From: Bostrychus sinensis
Lineage: Eukaryota; Chordata; Actinopteri; Gobiiformes; Eleotridae
Direction of reading: 5' to 3'
Assembly (NCBI GenBank): GCA_020698575.1
Contig: CM036256.1
Span: 13,717,908-13,781,907, forward strand
DNA length: 64,000 nucleotides
Positions 1-12,360 of the stretch are shown piece by piece (within the stretch, counting starts at the first letter, position 1; every line of letters begins with the position of its first letter). Position numbers and translations under genes: made by a program. The notes below the pieces were generated by a model. That model saw only the letters and a list, made by a program, of their open reading frames with translations, made no database searches and was not told the DNA's origin.

Positions 1-904
1 GCACATCCTCACGGTTTTATGTTATTGGCTACAAAGTCGGCACTGATCGTAACACTAAACATAAGAAGCTGACTAGACAAACAGATCAAACTAATTGGCA
101 GAGAAAGACAATTAGTGAGCAACATACAAGGTACTAAAGATACAAATCTCAAGATACATGAACAGCCCACTCAAGCAGACATGTTTAAAGGCCATTATCA
201 TGAAGACTGGTGTGGTATAAATCATTACATTCAATCAAAACAGCAAACTTGAAAGTGCTTTAGAAGAATTAGAATTAGAATTACTACAATGGAATTTAAT
301 ATGAAGAATAAAACCAAAATAAACCAAGAGAAAGACAAGAATGAGGGCACACAAGCAATAAGAGTCCTATACAAGCAGCATTAGCAGTATAAACTCTACT
401 GTTTATGGCTTGGTGAGCAATCCAAATTGTTTTCAATTCAATAGAGCTCAGGGAGATGACATCCAGCACCTCCAAATTCAGTCAAAGACACTATTTTGCA
501 GCTTTGTGAGTTGGAAGTGTGGTTGCTGTAAAAACAGAACTAATAGTTACTGCCCATGCAAACGTGAATGCCTGTCTATGCATGATATGAATATTAATTG
601 TATTGAGTTTTGTATTAGATGGGTCAAAATTGGTAAAAATTGACTTCATGGGTTTGCGATCTATGCTAGTGCTAATCATCTTTGCTAATTTTTACTACCA
701 ATATGGCAAGCAGATAAAATGCAAGTCATGTGATCACCATACAACGATCTATACAAAGAAGAATCCAAGATTTATGCTGAGCAGAGATTTCTATTAGGAG
801 AAGAAATACCAGACCTGTTTCTGAAATGCTAACCAGGCTACAGTGCATACATAATGGACACATAATGGTCCAACAACAAATGCCACAACAAAAGTTATAG
901 TAAA
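1..904. other. no recognisable gene; probably b4galt2 intron
   Basis: AT-rich sequence between the left edge and the first repeat. The short open frames have no recognisable domains. Because the b4galt2 donor at 1816 has no following exon here, this is most likely intron 1 of the coding region. Confidence 0.5.
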
Positions 905-1700
905 CACGCATGGCCACATTATTAGGCTGACCTGTTCTAATGCTTAATGCAAAATATCTAATCAGTATGGGTGTAATGATATCGTAACTATATCAATGTA
1001 TCGATTTTTTTTTTCCTACAATACAACTGTACTGATACACATGATACCTTGTATCGAATCATATCGTTTTCTAGGAAGTGTGTATCAATATACATGGAAT
1101 ATCAATCTATAATATTGGAAATATCGATATTAGAAATTTGCATGTTAAAATAAAACCAGACACCAGGTTTTTTAAATGTAATTTTTGTGTTTTTAATGAA
1201 ATAAAATGTTTGTATGTTTGAGTGTATTCAACTTTTCTTTGCTCTCTGTCTAATGGACATAATCAACCCTGGCCATGGTGCTACACTTGAGAGTAATCTT
1301 TTATGATTTTTGGCAAAAACTTGCTGTATCGATTATTGATATGAAGGTGCTGAATCATATCAAATCATATTGTTCCAAATTAACCAATATTGTTCTTAAA
1401 TCATACTGAAACAATTCTTAATCGATATGTATTGTATCCTCGCAAAAACGTATCGTTACACCCCTACTAATCAGCCAATCACAGAACAGCAGTCCTGAGA
1501 CATGTTGAAGACAAACCAGCTGAAGTTTGATGTTTATGTGTATACATGAAAGTCTGAGTATTTCAGAAACTGCTGATCTACAGGGAATTTCACACACAAC
1601 CATCTCAAGGGATTACAGAGAATGGCCTTAACAAGAGACAAAAATCCAGTGAGCGGCATTTTGGTGGCAAAAATGCCTTGATGAGGACAAAATACTACAG
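905..1700 (+). mobile_element. Tc1/mariner-like transposon remnant, interrupted by a hAT element
   Basis: The left part (905-965) and right part (1467-1700) join into one repeat once the hAT copy at 966-1466 is removed; the junction is ctaatcag followed by ccaatcac. The right part carries a decayed transposase start around 1553-1630, with a helix-turn-helix-like segment ending in VSISETADL-type residues and a following YREW. A second copy of the left part lies at about 16.93-17.05 kb. The family name rests on the helix-turn-helix pattern. There are stops, so it is not functional. Confidence 0.6.
966..1466. mobile_element. non-autonomous hAT transposon, 501 bp
   Basis: The ends are inverted repeats: the left begins TATGGGTGTAATGATA and the right, read inward, TAGGGGTGTAACGATA. 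The 8-bp direct duplication ctaatcag flanks it at 958-965 and 1467-1474, the hAT signature. The interior is rich in atcgata-type motifs and has no transposase. Confidence 0.85.
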
Positions 1701-1816
1701 TCCTATTGGCTCCAGATGATAGAAAGGCAACAGTAACTCAACTAACCAGATGTCATATGAGGTGTACTTAATAAAAGAGTTTTTGTATTGTTTTTTGTAC
1801 AGAATGTTGTACTCAC

Positions 1817-2165
1817 CCAGGCCAGGAGGGTTCTCGGGGCAGGGCGGCAGTGGTTTGGGCGAAGGCGTCTGGTTGGTCTCCGGCTGGACGCTGACCCCCA
1901 GCTGCTCTCCAGTTGCCAAGTAGCTGGCCATCGTACTGTTGGGCCTGGACAGGTTGTAGTAGTAATAATGATGGCCGCCCCCTGCTGCTCCGCTAATGTT
2001 ATTCCTGGATCCATTACGGCCGTTGTTGAAGCGGCTGAAGAGGTCGAAACGCTGCGAGTACACATCGAAGTAGAGGATCATCATAATGAGGAAGTGGAGC
2101 AGGCAGAGCAGCAGGACGCCCTTACAGATGCGCTCCAGAGTCCGGCCCAACATGAGCCGGGTCAT
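1817..2165 (-). CDS. b4galt2: beta-1,4-galactosyltransferase 2, first coding exon (partial gene)
   Basis: Encodes the N-terminal 116 residues of a type II Golgi enzyme that transfers galactose from UDP-Gal to terminal GlcNAc. The start (ATG read at 2165-2163) begins MTRLMLGRTLERICKGVLLL, which matches the cytoplasmic tail of vertebrate B4GALT2. Residues about 16-36 form one hydrophobic anchor ending in ILYFDVY. A stem follows with five N-glycosylation sequons (NGS, NIS, NLS, NST, NQT), a glycine run and a His-His-Tyr4 run. It ends in the family's proline-rich PPCPENPPGL, just before a GTGAGT donor at 1816. The catalytic exons should lie left of the window; I see none in 1-1816. An acceptor AG at 2197-2198 would give an exon of 1817-2196, with the 5' UTR spliced from upstream. 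Adjacency to atp6v0b matches human 1p34. Identity is quite sure; the paralogue is judged from the tail and the synteny. Confidence 0.88.
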
Positions 2166-2801
2166 GGCCGAGGACAAAGACCCAGCCAGGATGAAGCTGG
2201 AGTGGGACAGTTAAGGGCATGCATTCATCCTGATAGCCATGAGGTCCATGTTTGCAGCCGTAAGATCGATGGGAAGGTCAAGGTGATTAGGTACGCCTGA
2301 CTATCTCATGGGGTCAAAAAAAATATGCCAGCTTGGTTATTCCTTCCTGCATGACAAAAAGTCTATATAACTATGGATGTGCCCATGAAGTGATGTTAAC
2401 GCTACAATATGGCATCTCGATGCAAGACGTCGGCTGGTGTGTTCCAGGCTGAATCACATATCAGTCATGTGTTCTCCAAAAGGCCAGTCCAATCAGTCCA
2501 AAAGGCGTGCTCTGATCTTCCCAGCAGTTCACGAGAGGTGGCAAACATTCATTATTGAGCACTGGAAAAGGTCAGCAGCTCTTTCAGTCGAGAAGGCTTC
2601 AGGTCACTTCTTGGTTAGTGGTGGTTTAGTAAAATCTCAGGCACCTAATGGGAAACACAGAAAACAAAATAGTACAAAAATAAATAGCAGGGAAGCACAA
2701 TCAATGTTAAATGCAGTTTAATTATGCTCATTTGTAAAAGTTTTAACTAACAATGTTTTGACTACATAATAACCATTGCAGGTGGAGAATACTAGTAATT
2801 A

Positions 2802-3160
2802 TACAGGTGCTTCTCAATAAATTAAAATATTGTGAAAAAGTGAATTATGCTCAACTTTCCAGCTTGGATAGAGCACTCTGTGAACAGCCAGCTTCTTTAG
2901 CAATAACCTTTTGTTGTTTATCATTCTTGTAGTTGGTGTCAATGACTGGGTTAAGAGAGCATTTATAAGCTCAAGACACATGCTTCCAGTTAGCTTATTA
3001 CACTGTGACACCATTAGTTTACAATTTTTAACTAATATTGCAATAGTGTAAATATATGAGACCATGAATTTGAAGTTTTTGTAAACTTTAAGCCATAATC
3101 ATTACAATAAAAAGAAAAAAATCTAGAAATATTTCACTTTGTGCACAATCTATGTGATAA
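2802..3160 (+). mobile_element. non-autonomous DNA transposon copy (fish MITE type)
   Basis: It begins caggtgcttctcaataaatt and contains the body segment ttagcaataaccttttgttg. It closes with agccataatcattacaataa and a segment matching its usual end, aatatttcacttt. I recognise this order from a dispersed fish DNA repeat but cannot name the superfamily from sequence alone. Internal parts are diverged or missing and no target duplication is clear. Confidence 0.5.
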
Positions 3161-5911
3161 ATTATGCAACTTTGAACAAAAAAAAACTGTACATAAAGCA
3201 TTACAGGTCAAGAAAGATATTAATTATAAATGTGCATTTTCCCTCACAATGCAGTGATTTATTGCATAATTCTCTGTATAAAATGAAGCCAAACATCATT
3301 GATCTTTCGTGGCATTTGAGAGCGTTTTGTGACCTTGCCTTTTATTCGATATTCTCGCTTAAACACCAGCAAAATACATTTTGAAGTTGGCTTTAGGTTA
3401 GAAAAAGATGTGTGAGATTGACAGGAACTGGGCTAACAATAACTGCATCTCTGGACCCAAACAAATAAGAGAACCTTGACTGGGGCGTTTCCAAATTGAC
3501 ATGCCAAGTCAATTTTCCAGTCAAGTGGTTTAAAAGGCATTCATGATGGAAAGTGGGAATACACAATGAAGTGAACATGGAGGCAAAGCAAGGAAAGCGA
3601 GGGCACTTAGAGTTTTCCCACAGGCCACACTCACTGGAGGTTTATAGCTTTTTCAATCAATAACAAAAGACGAGGGGAATGTACATAAGTACATAATAAC
3701 AGCTCCACAACAACTAACTTTTCTGCAGAAAAACCAGGAGTCGGGAAATGAAATGCTGTGGTCAACTGTCAAGTTTTAAGGTGGCTGATTGGAAAAGGAT
3801 GGGTCATAAACAACAGCTCTTCCAATTTCTTCCTTTCTTCATAGTCAAACAGACTAACAAACCAACGCCAACAATGTGAAAACACCATAGTTGAGCAAAA
3901 TCTGTGTTTATGCAAAGACATAAAAGAGATCACAAAGTTGGAGTAGGACTAGACTAGGGTTAGGAAGGTTTCCTGAGAAAGGCAGAGACAAGATGCAGCA
4001 AACAGAAACATATGTTGAGTGACAGAGCTGCCCATTCAGATATTTGGCTGCTCCTTCTTTTGTCTCTGGGAGCTGACTCAAGACTGCCAAGACACTGCCT
4101 CGGGGACTTTTCTGTTTGTGAGACATGTGTTCATCTGCAGCTTAATGAGAGATTTACACTGACCAGACGACCAAGACCACCATAACACACACTTGTACCA
4201 TATAAAAAGCAGGGGTCAGATGTATTTCACAGGTGCACTGTGAAAGGCCAGGCATGTAACGGTGTCAAGGGGAATTGTCAACTATATAGTAGAAAAATCA
4301 GTGAGAAGGGGTTTGGGACCATTTTCTGCTTGAAGAACACAGCTCAGGGGTTGCCCCTAGTGTCCAACAGGTGTTATATTGCATAGCAATAAGGCACTAG
4401 CACCTGCAGCAGAAAAACAAAGGGAGTAGGATTCACAGGATTGTTAGGAAGGATGCTTATTTCAGTCAAGAATTGAAAATACATTTTTAATTTAGAACTT
4501 GTACTCTACCTTCAGCCAGTAATTTCCACTGCTGTTTCCACAAGCCATCATCATATATCTGCTAACCCAATAGCATTAAAATGGCTGAAAAAGCTCAGCT
4601 CAGAAATCAAATTCATGTAGTTTAGTCTATACAGGAGGCCCATCATTAAATGGAGAACCGACCTCCACCAAGGCATTACTGGTCCTCAAATCAAGCATAA
4701 AATTCCCAGATCCGCAAAGACTAATCATTTGTACCTTTCCCTAATCTTGGATTTTCTTGACTATTTATTGAAAACCTTTGTAACATTTAGAGTCATGTTG
4801 CTAACATGACAATCATTGCAACAATACTTAGACCACTTTAGACCATTCCTTGTCATCACAGTCTGACCATTACTTGTAAGCTAAGCTGTTCACAGACAAA
4901 CAAACAAACAAGCAAAAGCATAACCTCCTCAGAAAAGGCATAAACACTAGTATGCCATATCTCAATTTGTATTGAATTTTTTGAGTATGCAAACTGAGAC
5001 ACCCTTCAGTGTAATACAAATGAGTGCTGATATTAGCCAGTATTGCAAATAGTTATGCTAAAAAGTAAAATTAGTCTACATTAAGAAAGGAACCATACAG
5101 ACACCATAACATAAAGTTATGATATCCATTTTACAGATTGGCTGACCACACCTGAATACCTGGGATGGTAATTGTAATCCCATGGCTGTGTATTTTTTGG
5201 GTTCTGTTAAGGTGTTGCAACTGGTAGTACTGTATTTGTTTACACAATATTGATTAGGCCTGAAGCTTCATTCACATTTGAATCACAAGGTAAAAAATGT
5301 GTTCACACCTGATGTAGAGATGACAGACATGAGCAGTGCCAAACCCTACAGGTGTTAAATCCACCTGTAGAGCCATCTCGTTATTTGCTGACATTTCACA
5401 CAATTTACTTTTCTCAAGACAACAACGACTATCTGGGGGATTTAGTTTTGTTGTCTTCAAAAAGGTCAGTGGACCAAAACACTGCAATAAAAAGGTGCAA
5501 GAGAAAAATTGCTGTCTTCCACTGGCTCTGATGTTCCTCACCTCGCTATTTTCCTCATCTTTTTCTGTGGGGCTCAAGCGACTGTGTGTAGGTGAGGCGA
5601 AGTGTTTCCAAAAAAATGCAACAAAAAATGCAAATCTGAATAAAATGGGTGGAAAAGTTCAAACCTGAAATGTATTCTGAGTGGTAAGAGGAGTGTGTTT
5701 TTGCCAGGTATAAACACATTGAAAGTGTCCGTACGATGCATTTGGAAAAGGATCGAACCATGTCTGATTTAAATGCAAAACATGAGCTTCCTGTCTACTG
5801 AACAAGCTCAAATGCATAAAATTTAGGCACACTTTTACCACTAGCACACATAAAAATGCAACAGTGGCCAGGGGCCTAAAAATACAAATAGTTATAAGAT
5901 ACAGTCAAGGT
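3161..5911. other. no gene seen; unclassified AT-rich DNA
   Basis: Frames at 3908-4126 and 5272-5668 have no recognised domains and no codon bias. A short RTE-like LINE tail fragment (acaaacaaacaaacaagc followed by cataacctcctcagaaaagg) lies near 4895-4945. Under the long b4galt2 leader hypothesis this would be intron. Confidence 0.4.
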
Positions 5912-7130
5912 AGGGCTTGGCGATAAATCAATTTTTTCAATTAATTCGAATTTGTAGGGCAGGTCGACTTGTTTAAATAAAAATCGATTTAAAAAAAAAA
6001 CATCCACCAGCGCTCTGGGCTCCCGTAATTCATAGTGGGTAGGCCCATCCTCCCTCCACGTTAGAGGTACACAAACAACATGACAGCGACCAGGGAAGAA
6101 CTCGTTCCTAAGAAAGGCACAGTGTCGTCAGTTGTGTGGAATTGGTTCGGGTTTGCGTCGTCAGATGGAGCACAAACAGCGCGTCAGTCCCTACAGGATT
6201 TTGCGCTGTTGCGATCGCAACTATTAACACAAAATCAAGCAAACCCCGTGAATTCAAGCAAACCCCGCGAATTCAGCGCGACCCTGCAACTTTGTCCAAA
6301 CTCTGCAACTCTCTCAGCAGCAGCGCACAGGTAATGCGCGGTGGAGGTCGGGTTGAGCCACAGACAAAGCAGAAATATGAAGGGTTTTCAACGCCGTCGA
6401 GCCAACGGCAGTAGTTTGGCGTCAAGAAGACGCGGAAGTATAAATCAGCCTTAAAAGAGGAGACGAACGCGGTGCTTTCTAGTTTTGTCTGGTGTCACTC
6501 TGAAAAGCTGTCTGCGTTGCCTAAAAAGTTGAATGGGCAGCGTATTTAGACAACAATGAAGTTTGAGGTCATTATTCTTTAAACGTTAATGTTGCAGGCT
6601 AATAACCTTCCTGAAAACCGCTAGCACAGGAAACTTCCTCTGTTTTAATGACTGGATGTTCTACAGCACACAACAGGAATTGCCAGAGAAGATCTGAGAG
6701 GAACAGAATCAGAATCAGCTGCAAGAGCCCCAAAAAACAGCCTAGTAACACAGCCATATCATTTTAAAAAGTAGGTACACTTGGCCTGTTCAAATACAGG
6801 TATTTTTAATTAGATTAATTACCACCTCACATATGTTTAAAAACAGTTTTAGCTAATATTTTTAAGAAGAATTATAGACCAAAAAAATTGCAACTTTTAT
6901 GAAAATCCCCCGTAAAATCACAGGGCCTTCTCTTCTATTTGACGTCTGATTGCACTTTAACCTCAAGAGGAAATCAAAGCAATAAAGCTAAACTTGTTTT
7001 GAACAATTCCTCTGTTGTCTTCAGTTTGATTTTAAGTAAGTGGGGAAAAAAATCGTTTTTAAATCGTAAATCAAATTTTTTTGTGAAAAAATCACATTTT
7101 TTTTTTTTAAGCTAAATCGCCCAGCTCTAG
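5912..7130 (+). mobile_element. hAT transposon derivative, 1.2 kb, with BED-finger remnant
   Basis: The ends are inverted: left AGGGCTTGGCGATAAATC, right read inward CTAGAGCTGGGCGATTTAGC. The 8-bp duplication gtcaaggt flanks it at 5904-5911 and 7131-7138. At 6080-6180 a plus-strand frame starts MTATREELVPKKGTVSSVVW and continues WFGF, the opening of a BED zinc-finger as found in hAT and ZBED proteins. The frame then leaves the family before the Cys-Cys-His-Cys residues, and no catalytic domain follows, so the element is an internally deleted, non-autonomous copy. Confidence 0.85.
6080..6334 (+). pseudogene. truncated BED-type zinc finger / hAT transposase start
   Basis: An 84-codon frame inside the hAT element. 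Residues 8-30 match the start of transposon BED domains (KKGTVSSVVWNWFGFASSDG), but the zinc ligands and everything after are missing. The rest of the frame is low-complexity and contains a local duplication around 6236-6272 (two near copies of aagcaaaccccgygaattca). It is a relic of a transposase rather than a host gene. Confidence 0.6.
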
Positions 7131-7138
7131 GTCAAGGT

Positions 7139-9700
7139 ACACTTTATTGTCCCCGTAGGGAAATTAGTTCTCTGCATTTGACCAATCATGCTTCTGGGGC
7201 AACCTGGAGCACAACCCTTCTCAAGATCTGCAGATTTTATAGATTAAATGGGACCAATCAGGATCACTTTGGTGCAAGTCAATCATTTACAAAACTTACC
7301 AATACATCCGTTAAACGTTGGTGAAATAATTAAACCCAAAATAACAAGAAGCTGTCATACAGTGACAGTAGTTTCAGTTTAAGCCTGAAAAAGCCTATGA
7401 CATCCCAGAGCTGCTATTTACTATAATGCTTCCATGATAAAAAATAAAACAATTCAGCAAATACTGATCTAGTCAACTGAAATCCTATGTGTCTTTGCAT
7501 CTAAAAGCAGCAGGATTGAATCTCTTGCTGAATTAAGAGTACTCATTTTTCTCAGAACAAGAACTAATTACCCTTTTATTAGCAAGGTCTGGCCAAAGCT
7601 GAACAAATACTGTTGAGACAGTTAGAGAAACTAAGAAAAGGATGCATTGTTAACTATTTCATTCAAGGCCCTCTATAACTCACGTAATCACATGAGCTGA
7701 ACACATGAAGCCAGCCTGACTGCCTCTGAGGCTGCTGTAGAGATACGTGAAGCAGTCTAACAAGCTTTGTCCATCTATATTGAGTTTCAAGGCAGTGGCA
7801 GAAAGAGCACAGCATGGCCCCTTCAGAAGTCCTTGTACCAGAAGAAAATAGTTGGTACAAGAAAAAATTTAAAAACACAGTTACAGCTGATTCTGACCAT
7901 ATCAATTCATTTAATAAACTAGATCAGATTTTTTCCCCTAAATTGGTCTAAACAAGTCCAGAGGTTTGGTTTAATCTTTGTCACTAGCAGGATTTGCAGC
8001 ACATTTGAGTTTCATTTGATACTATGGAGATTACTGGCTCACTAATCTCTACAGGAAGTGCGGCTCTAGTGTCATAGGTTAACAACCACTCTGACTCATT
8101 GTTCAGTAGATTAACGTTTAACCATATAGTCTTTAATTTATTACTCTGTAGAGGGGAAATGACAAAGATATTATTGTCAATTTTAAGTCATGGTTTATAG
8201 CTGATTTGTTAGTTTATTCGCAAGGTAACTCAAAATATAATAATTAAATATTGATGAGATTTTCAGTTAAGGCTTTGTGGCTAAATGGAAAGAGTAAATA
8301 CCCCTGAAGTAGACCAGTCCAGTTTGAGTCCAGGTCTAGGCACTATATCTTCACCAAAGAGAGATAGAGTCAATGTCTTTGTGGAGGGCTGCACTCTCAT
8401 TGTACTTCTAATTAAGAATAATATTCCATAACTTGCTATTTAACATACTGAATGTTATAAGTATTGTATTAAATTGTAAGAATTTTGTGCCAATTACAAA
8501 GAGTCTGAACTAAATTTAATTAATCTTTACAATGCAGAATGAAGACGTAAATGTTCCCAAATGGCCACTAAGATGGCCATAATGGTGCTCAGCTTAATAT
8601 CTCTTCATAAAAAGAAAACTGTAGTTTAGCTTTTTGGCAGATTCATTACATTTTAAAGCCAAGATCTTTGTTTAAGTCCTCATAATGTCAAGCTTTCTTT
8701 GTGAAATCACTCATTAATTAAGTAACTTTGTATTCTGGTACTAAAACACAACACTGCATTTTTTTATTTTTTTTGTAATTGTTAAAACAGGTTACATCAC
8801 CCAGGAGTGTGTATGTATCAGAGCTGGCTGGGGGCCGCACTGTGAGTATTGTTGCTGACGCCAAAGAGACTCACGCAGGGTCGCCATGACAACCACCTGC
8901 TTTTAGGACAGAAATCTTCTGCAGAACAAAAGCAACACACCTGCTACTTAAATCCGACAGGGGCAAGGTGAACTGTAACCAGGCAGCGCCAAAGTGACTA
9001 AAATGTACTGTTATGGCACCAAGACTGAGTCATAGCTGGGGCTGCAGGGTACAGGGACCAAGGAGAGGCCATTACACAAACTAATATAAGAAAAATGTAT
9101 CCTACAAACTACATTAAGTCCAGAGGGTTAGACCAATAAGGCCAATGTTTGTTTGCAGGATGTGGGCTGTAAAAAGGTGAGACTCACTTAAGGACTAAGT
9201 AAAAAATAAGAGCAGCGATGCACTAAAATTTGTAATTATTTGAACTAACCTTGTCCAGACGCCTTTCTTTTTCAACCTGTTTAACCCAGATTACACCTAG
9301 ATTCAACTGAATACAATTCTAAAGAGAAGTGACAATAGATTTCAAATAAATACCTTATTGTGATTTTTCTGACAGATATTGTGGTTGCGATTAGATATGC
9401 AATAGATTTTGTAAAATCAATGTTCAGTTGACAGTTTACATTTTAAGAGTTTGATGGAGCACGACACTTGAGAGAGGACTGAAATATTCACTTCTGAACT
9501 CATACAAGGAAGTAGATGCCTTTCAGCTCATGTCTGTAGAGGTCGAAACTACAGCTGTAGCTAGATTTATACATTTTAAGATCCAGTGGGAATGGGATAT
9601 TTTGTTCTCTGCAGAGGACATCATGTCACCTAAAGAACAACAGCCAACAGTTCAAATTCTGATTTTGATTGGATTTCGATTAATTGTGCGGCCCTGTGGT
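7139..9700. other. no gene; scattered repeat fragments
   Basis: At 7139-7250 lies a common fish repeat beginning acactttattgtccccgtag. At 8265-8350 there is a diverged copy of the tRNA-like repeat (ttgtggctaaatggaaagag then gtttgagtccaggtctagg). The rest is AT-rich with no recognisable coding exon. Confidence 0.4.
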
Positions 9701-9704
9701 ACTC

Positions 9705-9950
9705 TTTAAGAATTTTGGAAGTATATTTAACCACAATGGCAAAGTAATTAGCACTCTCACTTCACAACAAGAAGGTCCTGGGTTAGAGTCCCAGACTGTG
9801 GGGTCTTTCTGGAGTTTGCATGTTCTCCCTGTGTATGGGTGGTTTTCATCCAGGTGCTCCAGTTTCCCCCATCAACCTAAAACAGCTGTCAGGAGCAGTG
9901 AAGGATGGGTCAAATGCAGGAAACAATTTTCTCTATAGTGTTTAATGGAG
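9705..9950 (+). repeat. tRNA-derived SINE-like repeat
   Basis: The head reads gtaattagcactctcacttc then aagaaggtcctgggttagag, an A-box/B-box arrangement. It is followed by the conserved core ggagtttgcatgttctccct and a cagtttcccccatc segment. Related copies occur at about 38.98 and 62.46 kb, and in reverse at about 27.1 kb. It is not a functional tRNA. Confidence 0.6.
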
Positions 9951-12199
9951 TTCTTTTAACAGACTAACATGAACAAACATTTTTAATGACATTTAGAGTT
10001 TATAGCTATGTTTTTGGCCTTTTGTTTTTGTAGCTCCTTCAGAAAGTGCTGATACTCTGACAATACAGAGTAAATTGTTTTGGGAGTGGCATTTCGTGTC
10101 ATTTTGTCATGCTCCACGAGGCGTTCATCACTTTTATGTGTGTCAAAGTCAATCAAAAGTGCAGTAGTTCATGTTATGGCCAAAGTGTAAGATCTAGTGT
10201 TACAAATACATGTCCTAATGGAAGCCTGTAAAACCTCACTTGTACAATATCATTTTGGCCAGACACAAATGGAGTAATGGATACCTGGTTTCACACTTGA
10301 GCTAACACAAAACAACAGTCACCTATTGCAAAGTACATAGAGACGAACATCTGCATCTTCAAACTTTAATTGGCTGGCAGAAGGGTGGACAGACTGGTAA
10401 TTTGTGGAGCTACATAATTCATCAAGAAAAGGCCAAACATATGCTGACAGAGGAGATGATCTGCCAGTAAAATAAGGGCTTTTACTTTGAAAGGAAGCTT
10501 CAAAATGAAAAATCACTTTGTATATTTCATAGCTCAGACCACCTACAGAGTCTGACAGATAATAAATTAAAGACTTCACAACATTTACAGTCTTCCAGTG
10601 GAGTAAAAATGACTGGTTTTGACTAAAGTTGATACTTGCTTCAAAAACCTTTTAAGAGGTCATCTCACAGTGAAAGTTCAAATACTAAAAGCATAAGGGA
10701 AGGTGTACTGGCTACCTTTTAGCTTTCAAGTACAGTCTGTATGTGACTTCAGGTTCATGTAATAGGTCAAGACATCTCAAGCTCAAAGAAACAGAAATAT
10801 GTAACTACTGTCTATATTCTTTCTGTATTTTTTCTCTCAGCAAAAATGCTTTCAGTGCCCCTTGTAACTTTCTGACACCAAGAAAACTTGCTTATCAAAG
10901 ATTTAAAACATGATCTGTGTTTCCTTAAAAGAAAACAAAAGAGCCCTGGTGCATTTCCAAACTCAGTCAATTATTGCATCCAGAAATGTGCCATTCATTT
11001 ATACTGATTCAGTCTTCTTTTGCCGCTTATTCCCATTAGGGGGTCCTAAGTGGCCGGGGCCAGCAACTATGGACTATGGATGATGCTTGCTTGGGACAAT
11101 GGCCAGTTACTTGCAGGGTTGACAGAGACAGACCAAAGCCATTCACTCTCACATCTTGGAGGTTGGAGGAAGCTGGAGTACCTGGAGAGGCCATGGTAAC
11201 ACAGGAACGACATATGAAGAGATTGCAGTCCAGTTTTTCAGGTGTTTGAGTTACATTTTTCTAATACTACCACATTGTCTCAAATTTAAAACTACTTGTC
11301 AGTCACTTACATAGTCTGCTTGCATAGTCTGCTACAATGCTAAAGGTATAAAAAACAGAATCGACAAAGCCAAACATTCATTTATCTTGTTGCTTGGTGT
11401 AAACATTGGGTTAATGCTATGCCAAAACCAAACACAAATCAGACTACCTTGGACCAGACATAAGCCAGGTTTGTGTGTCTTTCTCCTTAGTCTTCATCTA
11501 AGGTACATATGGTTTAATGGGCATTTAATTAATTTACTGGAAACAAAAGGATCTCTTGAAATTGTAGATGAAAAGATGTAACCAGCATATTTTTGTTGCA
11601 AGAATAGTTATTTCAGGTACATGATAAAAGGTACATGATCCTCACAGCAGGTGCAATCCTGAATTTCTTTGATTTTATGATCTATTGCTTTCAGATTTGT
11701 GATATTACACATTGCAGCTGCTATTGGCAGAACTGCAGCCTGCTGTGCACTGTACTAGCACCATATTAAGGATTTATAATAGCACGCACCCAACTGTGCT
11801 CACACCTCATTTAGACCAAAGTCATAATGGATTCTTTTACAGCAGGATGAGCACAGTATCAAAATGCAAATAACACCTTTGATGCTCCAGATGTTTACCT
11901 CTGCTCTCAGTAATCGTCAGCTTAAGTTATTTTAGTCTAGGTGGATGTAGCTGCATTATGCTGTAATATAGGAAACTTTAGTCAATGCCAGAGTTCCAAG
12001 GACAAATCAATCTCGCAATATTGTAAGTATAGAAAGATTAAAAGCCCCTCCTATTCCAGTCTTACATCAGAACAAAATGGAAGCTAAAATAATATTCACT
12101 GACTGGAAGCACTTGGACAGCACAGACCTCCTCCAATGCATTGACCTGATCTCTCAACGATAAAGATACAGTGCCCAAACAAAACCTAGATTTACACAG
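9951..12199. other. no gene; one reverse-oriented retroposon tail
   Basis: Around 11010-11250, minus strand, lies the tail of a fish retroposon (cttcttttgccgcttattcc then cattcactctcacatcttgg). The remainder shows only short chance frames, for example 10319-10579 and 11387-11581. Confidence 0.35.
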
Positions 12200-12360
12200 T
12201 GATCCAGATCCCCACCAAAAAGTAATGGTTATTCCTGTCTCTTTTCTGAAAAAAATGTATCAAAATGTGACTTTAGTTATCTTGCTAACAGATTAACAAA
12301 CAAACAACACATAAACCAGCAAACCCATACCAGCAAAAAATACAACCTCTTTAGCAGAAG
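12200..12360 (-). repeat. RTE-like LINE 3' tail fragment
   Basis: Contains gatccagatccccaccaaaa, then cttgctaacagattaacaaa, an acaaacaac-rich run and aatacaacctctttagcaga. This order is that of RTE-type 3' tails in fish. Similar tails are near 4.9, 20.8, 22.5, 26.2, 40.87 and 63.4 kb. There is no coding sequence. Confidence 0.5.

Noticed and set aside
1788..2300. 170-codon plus-strand frame
   Set aside because: It is the antisense shadow of the b4galt2 coding exon; the minus-strand reading has the recognisable anchor and stem.
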